A DNA stretch of 64,000 nucleotides from assembly GCA_026874595.1 (NCBI GenBank), contig CM049320.1, positions 45,268,714 to 45,332,713 of the forward strand, read 5' to 3'. The notes below the pieces were generated by a model. That model did not search any database and was not told where the DNA came from. It worked only from the letters and a program-made list of their open reading frames with translations. Source of the stretch: Sipunculus nudus. Its lineage: Eukaryota; Annelida; Sipuncula; Golfingiida; Sipunculidae. How positions within the stretch are numbered: the stretch's first letter is position 1; each line of letters starts with the position of its first letter. A program made the translations under genes and the position numbers. Positions 59,738 to 64,000 of this stretch are shown piece after piece.

Positions 59738-60300
59738 AACAAGTGACCCATGGGTCATGACGCTCAGCTGCCTGACATGTTGACAATATGTCCTTGCACA
59801 GGCAACTAATTACGATAATGTTGGTGGCATCATTGTCCATGTATATTAGCTTGAGTTCATTAAGACCCATAAGCACAACAAATTTGATGACAATCCAACT
59901 AGCCTTTCCTGAGGAATCTGGCAATTTGTGTGTATTTTACATTATATCTGAGTGCTCAAACATACCCAAAAACCCTGAGAATATAGGTCACAATGACTGC
60001 ATTTCAGGTTTCTGGGAAGAACTTTTGAGGAACTTTCAGGATATCAAGTTAGAAGATTCTGGTCCCAATGGTTATGATTTTTGCCCTACTTTGGTTTAAA
60101 ATTTTCAGTTATTCTGATGGGTGCTTATAAGCCTCATAGCTCAGAAAATATGGGTAACAGAGACCAAATTTCATGCTTCCTACGAGACTTTTCATGGACC
60201 TCCCTGGATTTTAAGTTAGAAGATTTCAGGTCCAATGGTTTTGATTTGTGCCCTGCTTGGTATCAAACTTTTAACTAGACATTTCTTGGCACCGCAGGTA
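59738..60300 (+). mobile_element. Family A left portion
   Basis: AACAAGTGACCCATGGGTCA then TGACGCTCAGCTG at 59738. The modules parallel 54875-55294. The right end is not recognisable; the segment fades into a C-rich break at 60301-60312. Confidence 0.5.
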
Positions 60301-60389
60301 CCCCCCCCCGCCCTTTAAGAATAGGCCCCCATTTTTAGCAGCATATACTGACACTTGGCAAGCAATTATTGTTTCTTCCATCTGTCAAT

Positions 60390-62140
60390 CCAAATTCTTT
60401 TTGAAGATGTTGTTCCTGTTACCTTTACCTTTGACCTCATGACGCCAAAATCAACTGGGGTCTTGCTTTTTCAATGGGACATATATAAGTCAAGTTCAAA
60501 TTTTTACATCAATAAAAACAGGAATTATCATCCAGAAACTAATTTTTTGACAGATGGCTCCTGTGGCCTTGACCTTTGACCTTGTGACCCCAAAATTGAT
60601 ATTGATCATCCACTTTTATATATAAATCAATAGAGGTCTAAATTTATTGATGGGCCATATATAAGTCAGGTTTGAAATCCATATATTAATCCAAGCTTGA
60701 ATTATCATCTCAGGAACTAATTTTTGGACAGATGGCTCCTTTGACCTTCACCTTTGACCTTGTGACCTCACAATTAACAGGCGTCTTCCTCTATTGGCTG
60801 GGGAACTGTATGTGCAAGATAAAATGTCTGAAATGAAATGTTTGGCTGAAAATGCATCCACAATCTTTTTAAAGTTGTGTCCTGTGACCTTTGACCTCAT
60901 GACGCCAAAATCAATTTCGGTCTTGCTTTTCCAATGGGACATATACAAGTCAAGTTCTAATTTTAACATCAATAAAAACAGGAATTATCATCCAGAAACT
61001 AATTTTTTGACAGATGGCTCCTGTGGCCTTGACCTTTGACCTTGTGACCCCAAAATTGATATTGATCATCCACTTTTATATATAAATCAATAGAGGTCTA
61101 AATTTATTGATGGGCCATATATAAGTCAGGTTTGAAATCCATATATTAATCCAAGCTTGAATTATCATCTCAGGAACTAATTTTTGGACAGATGGCTCCT
61201 TTGACCTTCACCTTTGACCTTGTGACCTCACAATTAACAGGCGTCTTCCTCTATTGGCTGGGGAACTGTATGTGCAAGATAAAATGTCTGAAATGAAATG
61301 TTTGGCTGAAAATGCATCCACAATCTTTTTAAAGTTGTGTCCTGTGACCTTTGACCTCATGATCCCAAAATCAATTTGGGTCTTGCTTTTCCAATGGGAC
61401 ATATACAAGTCAAGTTTGAAATCCATACATCAATAAAAGCAGGAATTATCATCCAGAAACTAATTTTTGGACAGATGGCTCCTGTGACCTTCACCTTTGA
61501 CCTTGTGACCTCAAAACTGATAGGGGTCTTCCTCTATAGGCAGATGAACTATATGTGCAAGATGAAAGGTGGGAGATGAAATGTTTGGCTGAAAATGCAT
61601 CCACAATCTTTTTAAAGATGTGTCCTGTGACCTTGACCTTTGACCTATTGACCCAAAAATCAATTGGAGTCTTGCTTTTTCAATGAGACATATATAAGTC
61701 AAGTTTGAAATCTATACATCAATGAAAGCAGGAATTATCATCCAGAAACTAATTTTTTGACAGATAGCTCCTGTGGCCTTGACCTTTGACCTTGTGACCC
61801 CAAAATTGATATGGATCATCCACTATTGGCAAGTGAGCTATATATTCAAGATGGAAGACCTGGGATGAAAGTTTGGCTTAAAATGCATCCATAGTATCTT
61901 TGAAGATGCGAGTCCAGTGACCTTGACCTTTGACCTCATAACCCTAGAACCTATAGGGTTCTTACTTTAGTGGTTGGCCATGCATAAGTCACGTTTGAAA
62001 TCCATATGGGTATCAACACTGGAGATATCGTAAGAGGTGTGTGATTTTCACCAAATATGGACAAATTAAAGGTCAAGGCCACTCTCATGGTAAAGGTCAT
62101 GACCCAAATGTAAATAGACCTCATCCCATAACCCATCTCT
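60390..62140 (+). repeat. Array of half-site-bearing units with a 460-bp tandem duplication
   Basis: Units contain TGGCTCCTGTG(A/G)CCTT, GACCTTTGACC, CTTGTGACC, GACATATATAAGTCA and TCATCCAGAAACTAAT. About 60500-60890 and 60960-61350 are nearly identical at a 460-bp offset. Exact TGACCTTTGACCT occurs at 61030-61042 and 60885-60897, and extended TGACCTTGACCTTTGACCT at 61628-61646 and 61918-61936. Frames read through it are repeat by-products, not genes. Confidence 0.85.
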
Positions 62141-62686
62141 CTACATGTGCATAAAGTGAAATAAATCTGTCCATTAGTTTTTGACTTATAATGCTTACAG
62201 TACTGTCAAGTGGCAATCATAGGGGTATTAAAAGTTGTAAAAACAAGAAAAGGACAATAGGTGGCGCCACCAGTTTCCTGTATATCAAAAGGCTATCCAA
62301 GATCTTCGGTCACCTTGATTTTTGGACCAATCCATGCAAGCTTACTTGAGATATTTAAGAATTTGTGTTATTTTCAGCAAAAATGGACCTATTCAAGGTC
62401 AAGGTCACTCTCCTAGCATAGGTCATGACCCCATTTTAAATAGGCTTTGTCCCCTTACCTATGTCTATACAAATGTAAAGTTTGAAAAAAGATCAGTGAA
62501 ATATTTTTTTAGTTATCCCGCTCACAAGGTTTTTCTGCGGCGGTGGGACCGTCATGAAACCATAGTATCCCGACTTTGTCTGGGGATTCAATTATGCTGG
62601 GGGGTGCCCCATAGCTAAGAGAATATGGGTACCAGAGACCTAATTTCAAGGTCTCAAAAATAGAGAAAAAAAAGGGCTAAACTTTA
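62141..62686 (+). repeat. Family C end and adjoining units
   Basis: GGTGGCGCCACC at 62260, AGGTCAAGGTCACTCTCC, then GCGGCGGTGGGACC and the C hairpin (GTATCCC / GGGGATTC, 62565-62589), followed by a short A-type module. Confidence 0.5.
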
Positions 62687-63290
62687 AACAAGGCTACAGG
62701 CCAAATGCGAACCTGTGCATTGGGAAATACACCAGGTATAATTCTTCAATGCTGGACCATTACTTCTCATGTATATGAACAATGCAAGTGCTAAACATTT
62801 TGAATAAGAAACAATTACACAAACATCACTGCTGATTGGCACCACCAGTCTTATATATGACAAAGCTATTCGATATGTACAAATATGCCCAATTTCAGGA
62901 TGACATATCAAATTCATCTGTAGAAATAAACAGGCACATACACTGTGCTAAAGTCAATGTAAGTGGCACCACCTGTCTTGTAAATGAGAATACCATCAAA
63001 GATGCATAGACAGGTCAAAATATCAGTCCAATACATCAAATTTCCCCAGAGTTTGATGCACTGGGCTGACAAGGCTTAGGTGAGTAAGGCAGTTGCCCCC
63101 GAGTGACCTGTGACAAATTGCTGCCTCAAGCTACTGCACTGAGTGAACTCTTGACCTGCACCTGGCTAGACTGAGTGAACTTTTGACCTGTACCTGGCAG
63201 CACTGAGTGAACTCTTGACCTGTTGCATAATCTGACACAGTTGGCAGTCTGCCAAAGCTATAAATAGATTCAGGCTGAACTTGGTGCCAA
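62687..63290 (+). mobile_element. Family B left portion, truncated
   Basis: Left end AACAAGGCTACAGGCCAAAT then GCGAACCTGTGCATTGG. A shortened left arm, GGCACCACC units and TGAACTCTTGACCT units follow, ending just after an NF1/TATA pair (63241-63267). Single-copy DNA begins at about 63291. Confidence 0.65.
63241..63267 (+). promoter_or_regulatory. NF1-like palindrome followed by TATA motif
   Basis: Same 27-bp arrangement. It is the last repeat feature before single-copy CpG-richer DNA and points into it. Confidence 0.4.
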
Positions 63291-64000
63291 ATTACGCTCC
63301 CGAGGCAGCAGAAATCTTGCGCTTCTAAAGAAGCAACTGATTTTCACGCTGCCAGCTTTGACCGTTTATGATATATTAAGACACCAGATGGCGGTTCGTT
63401 GTCCGCTGAAATAAACGTGCGTATGATGTGACAAGCAGCCAATCAGATGCCAATAAACAAACACTCGACAGGCATCCTGGCTCCGCCTATTGCTGCGATT
63501 CAAGTGCCACTTGATGAGTTTCCAGTTGAATTTAAATTACTCCCTCTGCATTCTCACATCGTCGACCGATTCCATTATGACATTATGACTGTGTTAGCGT
63601 AGCCATGTATCTGTTGTCTGCAGAACTGAAACAAGCCGGCGAGGTGTGCACGCAGCCTTTGTTGTTACATTTCGTTTGAATTACAGCTCACCGGCCGAGC
63701 ATCCTTTGTGCCAAAGGCCCTAAGCAAACCACGTCAGGGGCAATTTTCTCTGAGCCTGTGGCCTGTTGAGACGGTTACGCGGGGCTATGAGCTGTCACTC
63801 AAAAGGAAATAAACATGATTGGCTCCGTGTATTCCTTGCTTGGCTTTGTCTTCCAGCACAAGGTCTCATCTGATTGGACAAAAATACAGTGCTCCCCTCT
63901 GGTGTAGCAATTCTGGATACGAGGTCATAACAAACAGCGCCTTACGATATAGGTAGTAGCCCTATTGGTAAAGCGCTGTGTAAAGAGCGTAGGTGCCAAA
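63291..64000. promoter_or_regulatory. CpG-richer, CCAAT-rich single-copy region
   Basis: Contains AGCCAATCAG and GCCAATAA (about 63429-63445), GATTGGCTCC (about 63818) and TGATTGGAC (about 63870). CpG is much commoner than in the repeats. No convincing open frame. It could be a promoter region of a gene beyond the window, or an internal part of the DDX19-like gene's intron. Confidence 0.3.

Noticed and set aside
60748-61702. Near-identical open frames of 60-80 codons on both strands
   Set aside because: They follow the 460-bp repeat duplication and the TGACCTTTGACC motif; no protein family is visible.
63940-64000. Possible tRNA at the window end
   Set aside because: GGTAAAGCGC looks tRNA-like, but no cloverleaf with A and B boxes can be built within the visible bases.

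Overview
The window is eukaryotic, animal-type genomic DNA. It is AT-rich, holds spliced rather than long host genes, and is dominated by nested and tandemly repeated mobile DNA. The DDX19/DBP5-like helicase exons show a metazoan. Gmr1-type Ty3/gypsy and PAT/Ngaro-type DIRS elements, hairpin-ended repeats and many G-runs suggest a marine invertebrate, possibly a mollusc or another lophotrochozoan. The species cannot be fixed from sequence alone.

Layout. 1-2356: the 5' part of a decayed Ty3/gypsy-like retrotransposon on the minus strand (possible LTR, gag, start of protease); its pol lies left of the window. 2389-4787: a hairpin-ended repeat element ('family A'). 4898-10244: a tyrosine-recombinase retrotransposon on the minus strand with split direct repeats in the order A1-ORFs-B1-A2-B2. 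10245-10919: GGTGGCGCCACC-type repeats. 10920-17557: a Ty3/gypsy element on the minus strand whose integrase precedes reverse transcriptase (Gmr1-like order), with a tRNA-Pro-type primer site and a truncated 5' LTR. 17558-20540: CpG-richer DNA with a candidate first exon, a Harbinger-like MITE and small tandem duplications. 20541-28090: mostly repeats, including a triplicated 0.52-kb unit and a 'family B' element. 28190-32275: inverted CATATATG-rich arrays around largely unique DNA that may hold the 3' end of a minus-strand gene. 32356-43640: nested A and B elements plus a LINE fragment. 43664-54427: the last two coding exons of a DDX19/DBP5-like gene on the minus strand, separated by a 10.1-kb intron filled with nested A and B elements and a tandem array. 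54428-63290: more A and B elements and a nuclear-receptor-motif repeat array. 63290-64000: CpG-richer, CCAAT-rich single-copy DNA.

How it fits together. The one secure host gene is the DDX19-like gene: its two exons match in splice phase (G|GT), in sequence and in order. The most novel-looking signal is a pair of repeat families, A and B, with the same architecture but different sequence. Both have a left end AACAAG plus a palindrome plus a 10-11 bp terminal repeat, and a right end carrying the inverted repeat followed by TAAAAAT. Their interiors are interchangeable tandem modules carrying palindromic GGTGGCGCCACC, CTCF-like cores, NF1-like palindromes next to TATA boxes, and direct repeats of the nuclear-receptor half-site. 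Two occupied/empty site comparisons inside the window show these units insert without an obvious target duplication beside AAAAAT. This suggests rolling-circle (Helitron/Helentron-like) non-autonomous elements. No helicase/Rep protein for them is visible in the window.
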